Notes under the pieces: model-generated
What the model saw: only the letters and a program-made list of their open reading frames with translations
What the model was told of the DNA's origin: nothing
Databases searched by the model: none
Translations under genes and position numbers: made by a program
From: Aradus depressus
Taxonomy: Eukaryota; Arthropoda; Insecta; Hemiptera; Aradidae
Length of the DNA stretch: 64,000 nt
Assembly (NCBI GenBank): GCA_963662175.1
Contig: OY759214.1
Coordinates: 97,178,115-97,242,114, forward strand
Direction of reading: 5' to 3'
Shown: positions 53,756-63,944 of the stretch, one piece after another
Position numbering within the stretch: position 1 is the stretch's first letter
How the letters are laid out: each line of letters opens with the position of its first letter

Positions 53756-54226
53756 CAATTTAAGCTACTTTTATTTTGCATATATCGCTAAAAATACACA
53801 TTTTTGCATATCTGAACCTTATTCGTATAATTTTATTCTTTTTTTTTTTTAGTTTTTTCGGCAGCTCAAGGATTAGACTCTTTCAAGCAGGTACATACCT
53901 ATTTTAATTTTTTTTAAAGCCATTTTTATTTATTTTGGTTAACTTTCGATTAATAAAAATTATACCCACTTTTTTTCCCAAACTTTTCCTCCTACATTTG
54001 CTTCTGTTTGGCCAGGTGTACGCGCCTTTTATTGAGATGAGTACATTCCAGGAACTCCAATGTTTCTCTAGAATTCATTGTGTTCATATTGCCAACTTTT
54101 TATTCTGTCTCTTTGCTTCCTTTTATAATTTATTCTCGGAACTGCCCACTTTTATGCCCATTTTTCCCCTTCTTAAGTCGATCAGTTCAGTTTTAAACGT
54201 TTGTGTGAAAAGAAGTGGAGATGGTG
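53756..54226. other. Unassigned AT-rich stretch
   Basis: A long forward frame at 53935-54246 is Phe/Leu-rich, reads as translated low-complexity DNA and is not called. Confidence 0.35.
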
Positions 54227-54374
54227 AGCGAAGAGTCAGGGGTTGAATTGAGCCCAATGGATATTGGGGTTTTCAATTATGCGCCAGTTACTTCAATTGA
54301 TGTGGAGCGCTCATTCAGCCGAAAAAATTCAATTTTGAGGCCAGACAGGCGCTCCTTTTTGTTTGAAAATTAAA
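54227..54374 (+). pseudogene. hAT-like transposase C-terminal (dimerisation) fragment
   Basis: The forward frame from about 54227 encodes SGVELSPMDIGVFNYAPVTS, then IDVERSFSRKNSILRPDRR, ending FLFEN and a TAA at 54372-54374. The APxTSxDVERSFSxxKxIL-DRR signature closes hAT-type transposases and some domesticated BED-type genes. Only the last 45-50 codons are visible. Upstream sequence shows no continuing domain, and no TIR or target duplication was found. A host gene of hAT origin is possible but less likely in this repeat-dense context. Confidence 0.65.
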
Positions 54375-54860
54375 AAAAGTTATTTTGTGTAATTGTAACA
54401 GTTTTTTAGACGATCACTATATTTTTTAGTTAATTTTTTGGCTTATATATTTTTCTGTTTATATATTTTTTTGCTTATATATTTTCTATTTAATATATTA
54501 TATTATACAGTCTTTCGCATATTATTAGTTTTTAATTGGATATTTTGTTAAATATATGTGTAAATTTCGCTGTTTTTATTGCATACAAATCACAGCCTTA
54601 CACATAAGTATGAGATAAAAAATAATATATTTAAATGAATAATAAATAATGGAAGATACATAAAAATCAAATTTCTTGTACTCTTGGTAGGACATTAAAG
54701 AAGTTCATTCCTTCATTTTCCTTTATTCTTTCAAAAAAAGAGGAACCTTGTTTACTTATTCCAAAGTCTTCTTTCTTCCTGGTATCATATTCATGACAAT
54801 TATCATCGAGAAGGAAAATATTTATATTTTTTCTAATGACCATGAATATTTCAAATATAA
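54375..54860. other. AT-rich spacer
   Basis: Nothing recognised. Confidence 0.35.
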
Positions 54861-54864
54861 ACAG

Positions 54865-55290
54865 CGGAGATAATGGCTTCCAATCTCCAGCGCATCCAAT
54901 CCTTTCAACCCAAAAACCTACATACAATAGCCATTGCTCCTAACTACGTCTCCAAGATAACTCTTCACACTGATCTTAACGTATATTTTGTCACCGAAGT
55001 TGCTAAATCCATGTACAAAAAATTATTTTCCTCTATTAGTTCCCACAATAATCTTTATGTCCATGCCCTCCATTCTGCCGTACTTCCCCAACGACGGCTT
55101 AAGCGTCAATGGCCTAGAGACCTTAGCAGCAGCAGTGACTGTGATTAGTTACAAATCAGAGTAATTCAATGACTAGGGATTGTCACCACTGGGTGATCTC
55201 TCTCTATGAGCACATTTGCTTGTTGTATTTATTTTTTATACAGTTGTACATATCTATTTGTAAAAAAAAAAAAATAAAAAAATAATGTCA
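54865..55290 (+). pseudogene. Jockey-type LINE C-terminus, 3' UTR and poly(A)
   Basis: The open frame 54873-55148 carries LQRIQSFQPKNLHTIAIAPN and the closing RRLKRQWPRDL signature. It is followed by a 110-base 3' UTR and an A-rich tail at 55260-55283. 5' truncation leaves only the post-RT tail. The apparent ATG is an internal codon, not a true start. The frame is intact, so the copy is not old. Confidence 0.82.
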
Positions 55291-55318
55291 AGATTCTAAG
55301 TTTATTAAATATCTCTCA

Positions 55319-55598
55319 GAGGGCGCCGGTAGTTCAGTGGTATGCGTGCTTGCTTATTGAGTTCAAGAAACCTAGCTTCGTTTATAGTCTCGGAGGTAAA
55401 AAAAACCCTTAAGCGATGGTTTCGAGTCTGTACTATGTCAGGTACTAGTTAAAGACCCTACCTTAGGTGAATAACAATTTAGGGTAGGCAAAATTTGTAG
55501 AGTTGGGCTCATGTCCACCAGAGCGACGAAAGAGTGCTCTGGTAGTAGGCGATATGAATTTGTAGTTAAATCCGGGCATGAGTGATAATAACTAACTA
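55319..55598 (+). mobile_element. SINE family 1 copy with deletions
   Basis: Head GAGGGCGCCGGTAGTTCAGTGG, degraded B box, body without the TCCTTCGGATGGGACG segment, and tail GGGCATGAGTGATAATAACTAACTAA. The flanks AAATATCTCTC and AAATACCTCTC form an imperfect target duplication. Confidence 0.88.
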
Positions 55599-56439
55599 AA
55601 TACCTCTCTGCAGTTTGTTCTTGGATTAATATTATTTATTATACTTAGTGCTTTATTCTGAAGTCTGATAATATTAGCTCAAGGGCTATATGTTACCCAA
55701 TTTATTCAGGTTGTCCTGTATAAAACATACAAAAACATGCTTACACATATTATGATAATGGCGGTTGTTCTTGATTTTATAAAGTGTTCCTCCAAGACAT
55801 CAACTTGTCACAGAATGAAAAATAGGAGAAGAGCAGACGATTCATCTTGCAGACTGTGTCTTGAGGGCAGACATTTGAGAGGATTTGTACAACTCTGTTG
55901 GTTAGCTGGGACTGTGGAATATAGAGAACATTTCTTCTCTTTATTTTACATTCAACACATCCTACCTCTGGAGCTAGGTAGAAGATTTGCGTCTTCAGCT
56001 GCTGGGGAGCTCCCAACACGTTCTTATCGTCGTCTCTTGACACATACTTCCCGTGAGAACCCCTAAATCTTACCACTTTCCTTGTCTGTAGTTTCAGCTT
56101 CTTTTTCCCCCGGAATTTACCCAACATGAAGAGTCTTACAGGTACAGTATTACTTTGTTCGCGTTTTACTTCTCCAACTGTACTCGACTAAATTTTCATG
56201 GTTCACGAGTCGAGTTGTTTAGTAAGTGATTTAGTCGAGTCAATCCATTTATTTCTATTTTTTCGGGCGAGTAGCACCCACAACTACGCTGCACTGTTTA
56301 CTTAAACCATCCACTAGACAAGTCCGGCTCATTCTGAACCTCATTATTTATTTTGCAAAATGCCGTTTATTTGGAGCCAAGAGACAACGTTAAAATTTGT
56401 TGAAACATATGTGCAACATGAGTGCCTGTGGAACGTAAA
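55599..56439. other. Unassigned; overlapping ORFs of unknown origin
   Basis: Both strands are open over about 330 bp near 55740-56127, with a GC-richer core. No domain is recognised in either frame. The left boundary TTCAGGTTGTCCTGTATA looks like an element end. It is perhaps an eroded transposon. Confidence 0.3.
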
Positions 56440-56451
56440 ATCTCCGCTGTA

Positions 56452-56794
56452 GGTTAGGTTAGGTTTTATGACTCATGCCCGGGCTTTAACTACGATACGA
56501 GGTCATATCGCCTACTACCAGAGCGCTCTTTCGTCACTCTAGTGGACATGAGCCCGACTCTACTGTGGGAATCCTAAACTTTGCCTACCCAAAAGTTTTA
56601 TTCACCTAGAGTTTAACGAGTATCTGACATCGTACAGGCTCGAGACCATCGCTTATCGTCCCATCCGAAGGACGGCGAGCTTAAGTTTATTTTACCTCCC
56701 AGATAAAATGAACTAAGGGCCTCGATCGGGTTTCGAACCCACGTTCTGGAGCTCAGAAGGCAAGCACCCATACCACTGAACTACCGGCGCCCTC
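56452..56794 (-). mobile_element. SINE family 1 with 12-bp target duplication
   Basis: ATCTCCGCTGTA at 56440-56451 is repeated perfectly at 56795-56806. A reverse full-length copy lies between, with the tail TATGACTCATGCCCGGGC at the left and head CTACCGGCGCCCTC at the right. Confidence 0.95.
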
Positions 56795-56819
56795 ATCTCC
56801 GCTGTATAAAAATAAACTA

Positions 56820-57327
56820 CCGTAATCCGGGGTTACTTTGATCTTCCGGGGTAACTTTGATACAGCCACGTTTTTCAAATTCAAATCATTTGGCGGGCTC
56901 AATTCAGATCCTACTAACCCCCAGCTGGTATCATAGTTACGAGAGTTACACGTAGAGTGCAATGCTCACATTTGCAATGCACATCACATTTTGCTCCAAT
57001 CTCTCAGCGTATCTGTTACGAGTAGCCTTCGATTTCCGCTTTCGCCTAGGGTCGGGTGGTACACATTTCGCGCCCTCTCCAACACTTAAGTCTTCCAAAG
57101 GTGTTTCTACCTTAGGTGGCATAGCAAATGAGATTATGCTGGCAAATCCAAGCAAAATGTGATGTGCATTGAAAATGTGAGCATTGCACTCTACGTGTAA
57201 CTCTCGTAACTATGATACCAGCTGGGGGTTAGTAGGATCTGAATTGAGCCCGCCAAAACGATTTGAATTTGAAAAACGTGGCTGTATCAAAGTTACCCCG
57301 GAAGATCAAAGTAACCCCGGATTACGG
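56820..57327. mobile_element. Long-TIR DNA element, TA-flanked, with small basic ORF
   Basis: The left end CCGTAATCCGGGGTTACTTT and its inverse at the right are flanked by TA. Inverted similarity runs about 160-170 bp (through GCTGGTATCATAGTTACGAG and the TGCACTCTACG segment). The minus strand of the loop encodes MPPKVETPLEDLSVGEG and DPRRKRKSKATRNRY, a basic C-terminus like those of pogo/Tc1-type transposases. This looks like a deletion derivative keeping only both ends and the transposase tail. The superfamily assignment is tentative. Confidence 0.8.
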
Positions 57328-57412
57328 TACCTAATAAAACAGTCTGCATATGTTGAATTGGAAAAGACAATGGAAATACCTGGATTTGGAGAGAAGGAGA
57401 TCAAATTAAAAA

Positions 57413-57724
57413 TTAAAAACAAAGTATCTTTGTTTTTGCGGTAATTGGGGTACTCTTGCGTTGAATTTTTGACTGCATTTTCATTAACAGATAATCAAAA
57501 CAACTTTCCGTCAATCTCAAAGTTCCAAAGTATTCTTTGGGATCTTCTAATGCAATTTCACTCAGAAGACAATTCATAGCTCTTAGTTCATCTTTTCTAT
57601 TAATTAATTTTCTTATCCATATTTTCTTTACTCCCATCACACTAATTTCTTCCACCTCTTCCAAAATTTCCACTGCAATAAAGTTTATTACATTATTTAC
57701 TTTGTTGCGTTGCAGTCTGTTCAT
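57413..57724 (-). pseudogene. PIF/Harbinger transposase N-terminal fragment
   Basis: ATG at 57724; early residues are acidic and helical (AVEILEEVEEISVMG), then KKIWIRKLINRKDELRAMNC, LLSEIALEDPKEYFGTLRLT and SCFDYLLMKMQSKIQRKST. The W-x-R...R...G/AxxxxLxxELxxEDPxxYxxFLRM...FxxLLxxVxPxI order is the conserved region upstream of the DDE domain in Harbinger transposases. The frame stops shortly after PIT. The catalytic domain and the MADF/Myb partner gene are absent. The left end abuts the long-TIR element, which may have caused the loss. Confidence 0.8.
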
Positions 57725-57844
57725 TTTTCACCCGAAGCGTTCGGCACTCACTGTCACTATCATTGTACTTTTTGGTTAGTTCTAGTCGTTTTAGTTATTA
57801 AACTACTAGCATAATGCGAACTAGGCTTTAGAAACACTCAGAAT

Positions 57845-57915
57845 TAGCCTATGGAGCGGGAGAGTGATCTGTAAAAATGTGGTTGGTATAATGAAGTCCT
57901 GTTTGCAAGGTGACC
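57845..57915 (+). repeat. Family B end fragment
   Basis: GGGAGAGTGATCTGTAAAAATGTGGTTGGTATAATGAAGTCCTGTTTGC. Confidence 0.7.
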
Positions 57916-58454
57916 TGGTAATACACATCCCTGTTAGCTTTAATGAGCCCCTAGACTCCGAAGAGGGTAGTTAGACAATAGTAAGAGGCTAATGTGAAAC
58001 AGATGCTGGTTTCTGTCTAAACACACAAATACAATTTGTGCTGATTTGAAAACAAGGAGTGAGGGAGGAGATATGTAAATGTGAGTTACGCCCCCCCCCC
58101 CCCCCCCACCCCACCCCCTTCCTTTCCAGCTCAAGGAACACAAATAACGTTTTAATGAGAGCGAGCTTGGAGAGTCAATTTTTATTTTAGGTAGACAGAA
58201 GGAATGAGCTTTCATAAAATGTATCCCAAGTAGAGCTCGTTTGGCCTAAGTAGAGTGCTGAGGGGTGGGGGTGACCCTGCTCAGGGGTGGGGGTGACCCC
58301 GACTTGAGATGACAAGTACAGTCAGCTCAACTCAAGTATCCTTGCTACTTAGCAGTGCTTAGACTGGGACAAACAGGAAGGGGCGAGGGGGGATTTTTTG
58401 ATAAGGTTTCTTTTAGATAAGAGGTAGATTATAAAATCTCACATATCCAGATAA
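57916..58454. other. Unassigned; poly-C tract and short G-rich tandem
   Basis: Poly-C at about 58089-58107. AGGGGTGGGGGTGACC occurs twice at 58260-58300. Nothing else recognised. Confidence 0.4.
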
Positions 58455-59410
58455 GAAATGGAAAAAGTCGTCGGTGAATCACAGGCTATCTACTTCCCTA
58501 GCACAAATTAATCTATTACATTTTCGCTCTCCCTCCAAACTTGGGATAGAAATAAATATTTGACTTACATAGTGGTTTTTGAATCCTCCGGATAGGAGAA
58601 AATTTGGAACTTTGGTGAAAACTCCAATTACCAAATTTCCCCTATATTGCCTATAGCTGGTTATCATCAGTTAAATATTTTTTTCATGCTGAGTAAAATT
58701 TTATGCTTTTATTTCTGGGCGTAAAAAAAAAAAAAATCTTACTATGGAACTGACTAGCTCTACAACGCGTTTTAATTCGCCATCTATACGAAGTATAGAA
58801 GAAGTTATGTAATCGGTCAGAAATTCGAAGTTGAGTTTTCCAAAAATGATTAAAGAAGTTAATATGAAGATGGCTGATGTAGTGAAAAGTGATTATTCCA
58901 CAGGTTGTAAAATAAACTATAGTCTGACCTCACAGATTTTATTAATATTTGCTAGCCGGCTCTTGAGGTTGCCCTCATCATCAGGAAGTCTAATAAAATA
59001 TTGATGAAAACAACATAATTTAAAATTATTTAATACAATATTTTTAAAAAATTAAATTTTTTTTTTTTTAATTTTAAATTTCATGAATGGGACAGATATG
59101 TTATTCCTGTTCCTCATCTGAGTCACAACTGATTAAATTATATTTTTTTCGAAATTATTTTATCAGACTGCATGTTGTTGAGGGCAACCTCGAAAGCCGC
59201 CGAAAATTAATAGAATCTGTGAGAGGTCAGATTATATTTTATTTTACAACCTGTGAAATTAAAAGAAGAGTTTGTCTTGAGTCTTTTTTTATATATACGT
59301 TAACTCCTGTTGGAATTAATCTATTGACACGAAATTTTCCGCGTTAAATGGCCGAAGGAAAGAGGGTCTGGAATTAAAAATCAGTTGATCACAAATAATT
59401 CGAACTAAGG
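58455..59410. repeat. Family A pair carrying an E foldback
   Basis: A reverse arm at 58455-58665 (TCGGTGAATCACAGGCTATCTACTTCCC at its outer end) is separated by 115 bp from a forward arm that starts CTATACGAAGTATAGAAGAAGTTATG at 58787 and continues beyond the E insertion to about 59410. Confidence 0.72.
58859..59257. mobile_element. Penelope-like foldback E3
   Basis: Inverted arms with TCCACAGGTTGTAAAATAAA, CTAGCCGGCTCTTGAGGTTGCCCTCATCATCAGG and the inverse GTTGAGGGCAACCTCGAAAGCC, around an AT-rich centre. ATTAAAGAAG at 58849-58858 and ATTAAAAGAAG at 59258-59268 look like a target duplication with one indel. Confidence 0.8.
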
Positions 59411-59855
59411 AAGTGGGTTGATTCAATTCAATAATTCGACATCAAAAATACAAAAAAAGTTAAGAAAATTAAAAAATATTCAGATCTAAATTTCTGGTCA
59501 GATAAGTACTTGGGTTCCATTTCTATTTGAATTATTCAAAAGGGCTGTGAAGGTTAAAGATAAGGGACAGCGAGCCAGCCAAAAGGTGGAGAGGTTAGCC
59601 CACAAATCATTGGGTATCTAAGCCCTAAGGGCTTAAATAGGACCCTTCCAAAGCCTTGATATAACCTGCCTTCTCAAGATAGCACGGAGTGCATACATAT
59701 CTACAATAGATGCAAAATGCATGTGTATAACTGCACTAACATGGTCATGGGACAACTAACTGGGACGGAGTAGGTTAACTGTGAGCAAAGATTAAATAAG
59801 GCTAAAAAAAAGCCTTCAAAAAGTCCGAATTAATCAATAACCGAGCTTTTGGGCT
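59411..59855. other. Unassigned spacer
   Basis: Nothing recognised. Confidence 0.35.
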
Positions 59856-59859
59856 AAAT

Positions 59860-60360
59860 ATCAATAAAAACTACAAAAAGCATTTGAATCCTAACACTAA
59901 CTTCTGTGTCAATAGTTTTATTAATCGATAGTTATTAGGGTTTTTGAGTCTAGCTTTTCCTTTCAGCCGATTCGGCTGAAAATTATAGGTGAAAATTATT
60001 AGTTGAAAATTTCATGCAAAAGAAGTATTGACACGACATTTCATATGTAAATTCAAACCCCTCCCCACATAAGGGACGACACCTATTAATTTTCAGCTGA
60101 ATTGACAGAAGGGAAGAGGGGAACACAGGGGGACTCAATCCAAAAATCCCAATAACTGCCGATGTAATGGATGTATCGACATGAAATTCTATATTTAAAT
60201 TGAAAACTCCATTAGGACTACATCTATTAATTTTCCACGAAATCGGACGAAAGGAAGATGGCTTGACTGTAATGACTCAAATTTAGTATGGAGATACATG
60301 ATTTTTATCCCAAAAGAATTTGTTCTGGGGAAGTACATTGCCGATGATTCACTGACTTTA
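59860..60360. repeat. Family A head-to-head pair
   Basis: Reverse arm to about 60000 (GCCGATTCGGCTGAAAATTATAGG) and forward arm with CGACACCTATTAATTTTCAGC, CTGCCGATGTAATGGATGTATCG and right end GGGGAAGTACATTGCCGATGATTCACTGAC. Confidence 0.7.
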
Positions 60361-60402
60361 TTTGTGTATTTGGTTATGAACCTCTTAAAATGATGCTTCC
60401 AT

Positions 60403-60727
60403 TAGTTAGTTATTATGACTCATGCCCGGGCTTTAACTACGAGGTTATATCGCCTACTACCAGAGCGCTCTTTCGTCACTCTGGTGGACGTAAGCCCCAC
60501 TCTACTATTGGAGTCCTAAATTTTGCCTACCCTAAATTTTTATTCACCTAGGGCAGGGGTCTTAGACGACTACTTGACTTCTTACAGGCTCGGGGCCATC
60601 GCCTAACGTCCCATCCGAAGGTCGGCGTGCTTAAATTTATTTTACCTTCTAAATAAAATTTCGTTTCGAACTCACGAAATTGAGCTCAGAAGGCAAGCAC
60701 GCATACCACTAAGCTACCGGCGGCCTC
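60403..60727 (-). mobile_element. SINE family 1 copy
   Basis: Reverse, near full length; the B box is mutated (TTCGTTTCGAACTC) and the head ends CTACCGGCGGCCTC at 60727. Confidence 0.9.
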
Positions 60728-60852
60728 TGATGTTAAGTGTGTTCTATTTGAAAATAATAAATAAAAAGTTACTCACCGTAGAGTGTAGTATTTATTAATT
60801 CACAACTAAAGAAGTCTTTGATATTATATCCTAAAATCTTATTCATACGGCA

Positions 60853-61078
60853 GTAGTTAGTCATTGCGACTCACGCCCGGGCTTTAACTATGAGGTCATA
60901 TCGCCTCTTTCCAGAGCGCTCTGGTGGTGAAGAGTCCGACTCTACTATGGGAGTCCCAAATTTTTATTCATCTTGAACGAGTACCTGACAACGTACAGGT
61001 TCGGGTAGTAAAAATTCGGGTTTCGAACCTGTGATCTTGAGCTAAGTAGGGAAGCACGCTACTCTGATGGAGCCTTCT
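60853..61078 (-). mobile_element. SINE family 1 copy with deletions
   Basis: Reverse: tail TAGTTAGTCATTGCGACTCACGCCCGGG, shortened body, B box GGGTTTCGAACC, decayed head. Confidence 0.88.
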
Positions 61079-61479
61079 AATAGTACTATACTTTGAAGGG
61101 TGGACATGGAACCTTTTCTGTAAAAATAGGTTCATGTGTATTTACGATGTCTTGGAGTTAGCACAATGTTAACTCCTATAAATCCTTAGAGCGGTAAACC
61201 GTCAAATCCCAGATCATAAAATGGTTGCTCTCTATCCTGAGATAAAGATTTTAATATACAAAATATATTGGTTTCTGGTTGAGCGGCTATATCGTCTTCC
61301 TTTCCAAAGACTGATTCTATCTGAATAATACATGGAAAATGTATCGTTCTATTAACTCCGGCTTTTTCATACAATTTATATATTTTCCGTACATTCACTT
61401 TTTAATTCAATAATTTTTGATGTGTAAACATCTTAGCGCTCGGTAGTTATGTCAGACCATCAGAGCGTGTATATAGCAT
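61079..61479. other. Unassigned spacer
   Basis: A minus frame at 61186-61398 shows no family features. Confidence 0.35.
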
Positions 61480-61640
61480 TACTGGGTATTAGAAACACAA
61501 TCACATTCAGAACTACGCTGTACAATAAAACAAAGAAAACCGCTGATGCCATGGCATTACTTTCATACACCCCCCCTTAATGCCAGTATGAAATGAGTTT
61601 AGTAGGAGGGAGGGAGAGTGATTATACCAGTTTTTCCAAG
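61480..61640 (-). repeat. Family B fragment
   Basis: CAGAACTACGCTGTACAATAAAACAAAGAAAACCGCTGATGCC and TAATGCCAGTATGAAATGAG. Confidence 0.68.
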
Positions 61641-61689
61641 TTTTTCAAAAGAATTTAGTATTGAAAAAAAATAAATAAAGCTATTATAT

Positions 61690-62365
61690 TGATATTATTA
61701 TATTCGATCAAAATTAGACATGAAACAAAAACGGAACTGTTACACTTACTTAGACCATTATGGACATACGGATCACAGATATACGGTTCAGCAAAAACAT
61801 CTAACATCAAACAAATTCAGGCGTTTTAGTCAAAAACCCTCAGACTGACAACACAGTACATAAACAACAGAACACTTCATAACGATCTTATGATACACAC
61901 ATTAGAAACTACTTACATATTTTTTAGAAAACTTTACACACATACAAACCCAGAAATACGTACTTTAACTTCACAACACTTACCACAAAACCCCCCACGA
62001 AGGTTGAAGAGAAGATGGAACCGCGACTTACTGCCACCTTAAATCCTATTCGTTCTTAATATTTTTTATTTATTTTTTATATTATTTTCCTTTACTTTTA
62101 TCATCTCTCTCACACATCCATCAAAATTGTCTTTTAATTCCTTTTTATTATTATTTTTTTTTATATATATATTTTTCTTATTTATTTATTTTTATTTTTT
62201 TCTGTTCTTGTCCTAATAATTAAGATAAATTTTCGTCCCGACGACCTACCACTGGGTGGCCTTCCTCTCACAAGCCATTCACGCCAACATATCAACAACT
62301 ACCATCATAGATGCTGGTTGTTGCACCCTAGCAACAGTTGCATCTTTATAAATAAAAGACAAAAA
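61690..62365 (+). pseudogene. Second Jockey-type LINE, ORF2 C-terminus with one stop, plus 3' UTR
   Basis: The frame runs from about 61690 to a TAA at 62041-62043. TELLHLLRPLWTYGSQIYGS is the post-thumb YGxxxxG segment, one TAG interrupts after IQAF, and the end PPRRLKRRWNRDLLPP is the group's closing signature. It differs in sequence from the 40.5-kb family, so it is a separate lineage. A 3' UTR rich in T-runs ends with AATAAAAGACAAAAAAATATATA near 62365. 5'-truncated; no target duplication was identified. Confidence 0.8.
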
Positions 62366-62870
62366 AATATATATATATATTGCCCATTGACTTTGAATTT
62401 GCACACAAATGGAACCTATTGACTGTATATATAAAATATAGTACATTTCCTGTATATGCCCAATTCTGGCTTGAGTCCAGAAAGGCCCAACTTGAAGAGG
62501 AACGAGCCGGGGGTGAGACTGTAAAGAGACTCTCAAAGAGCTTAAAAACCTTCTTCCCACAAGATTTATAGGACATCTCAAAACAGAAGAGACCAACACT
62601 AAAACTCAACCCGAACACAATCAACAAACGCCAATAAAAAGGACAATTTCACTGAACCAATTCTTATTTAGTTTTATTGGTCGGGAGTTTACAGTGTGAG
62701 AATGGTTCAATAGGTCAAGTTGGAACTAATAACGTCAGTGTAAGTTGACAAGAAATGGGCTTTCAAAATGAGACTACGATTAACTTTGACAAAACGACAG
62801 CTTAAATGAAAATATCTCTTCTTATTGTCTCTTTTACTTTCTTTAATTTTGTCCAAATGTAGCGGTCAAA
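62366..62870. other. Unassigned; short open frame at 62380-62571
   Basis: The frame contains FWLESRKAQLEEERAGGETV, helical and charged, but no family was recognised. Confidence 0.25.
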
Positions 62871-62899
62871 ATGTTACGAAAAATGGAAAGAACTGGAGC

Positions 62900-63045
62900 A
62901 CGGCGAAAATCAATAGATCTATATGGTGTTCAGGAAATACATGTAAAATTTCGTAGCTGTTGGGAAGGAGGGGGGTCAGAGAGGGGTTTCAACTCAAAAA
63001 AACTCAAAAACTGCCGATCTACCGATGATCAGAGGCTGCAGCTGA
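62900..63045 (+). repeat. Family A fragment
   Basis: GTTCAGGAAATACATGTAAAATTTCG, GGGGGTCAGAGAGGGGTTTCAACTCAAAAAAACTC and AACTGCCGATCTACCG. Confidence 0.55.
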
Positions 63046-63213
63046 AGCGTGTACAGAGACATTAGGTATTCGGCCACATGATCTGATGAAGCAAGTCAAG
63101 ATGGCTCCCTTAGAACGATAGGGAAATGAATGGTCAGAGCAAGACACACAACTGAAACATTTAAAGACAAACTTAAGACCCGACGACTTATTTGTTGAAC
63201 TTTCCCGACGAGA

Positions 63214-63544
63214 AAAAATATAGTTGAGAAGACTACTGACTATTGGGCATACGAAAATGACCCATGGGTGCCTCCTTGGGGGGAATAGACCTCCAAGGTG
63301 TGTCCTCTGTGGGGAGTTGCTGACGGTGAGACATGTCATTGAAGATTGTCAGAAGATGGCCAAGTATCGGGAAAATAACAACATGCCTGCAACACTCCAA
63401 GATATATTTTGTGAGATAACACCTAGATTCCGGAACCTAATAGAATTTCTGAAAGATATTCTTCTATATTTAGATATGAAGAGTCGAAATTCAATTGGTG
63501 ATGGTTTACTGAAGGACTGGCCGCGATGGAAAGCGTTCTGCTAA
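63214..63544 (+). pseudogene. LINE ORF2 C-terminal zinc-cluster fragment
   Basis: After a TAG at about 63211 the frame is open to a TAA at 63542-63544. RRLLTIGHTKMTHGCLLGGN, then CVLCGELLTVRHVIEDC is the classical post-RNase H segment RxRxGHTxxTHxxLLxGxxPPxCxxCxxxLTVxHxLxxC of I/R1/Jockey-type LINEs. The remaining tail (LQDIFCE...LIEFLKDI) also fits. RNase H and RT are absent. The frame itself is clean, so the copy is young but truncated. It is not related closely to the 9.6-kb copy. Confidence 0.85.
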
Positions 63545-63605
63545 AGTTATCATATAGCTGATATGATAATTTATGGTTTCCAGATTTACTTTGTGAATCT
63601 CCATT

Positions 63606-63787
63606 ATAGGAATAGATAAAAAAATACACAATTTGTTTGTCAAACTTCACAATATTCATAAATACTCTACTAGTTTCGCCGTGTTAAGGCATTATCAAGA
63701 GTCACTTACAAACGAAACTAGTCGAGTATTTAAGAATATAGTGAAGTTTGACAAACAAGTTGTGTATTTTAATTATCTATTCCTAGC
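63606..63787. mobile_element. Foldback with Penelope-type hairpin motif
   Basis: TAGGAATAGATAA...AATACACAATTTGTTTGTCAAACTTCAC...AATACTCTACTAGTTTCG is mirrored by CGAAACTAGTCGAGTATT...GTGAAGTTTGACAAAC...TTGTGTATTTTAATTATCTATTCCTA. The minus strand of the left half reads CTTGATAATGCCTTAACACGGCGAAACTAG. Confidence 0.85.
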
Positions 63788-63800
63788 TGATAATATCATT

Positions 63801-63861
63801 ATGATCTTCTTCCTAGACTGGACGCTACTGGATATTATGATCATCTTCCTAGACTGGACGC
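63801..63861 (+). repeat. 36-bp direct repeat, 2 copies
   Basis: ATGATCTTCTTCCTAGACTGGACG at 63801 recurs at 63837 with one difference; period 36. Confidence 0.9.
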
Positions 63862-63944
63862 CTTCACTGGAGAGAGTACGCCATACTTTTCCGGTCCTCA
63901 CCGCTAATTCTATATCGGAAACGCTAATTGAAAAAAGGAAAAAA

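Noticed and set aside
53935..54246. 103-codon plus frame upstream of the hAT fragment
   Set aside because: Phe/Leu-rich, in a different frame from the hAT segment, no domain.
55737..56127. Overlapping frames of 109 and 116 codons on opposite strands
   Set aside because: No recognised domain in either; kept only as an unassigned stretch.
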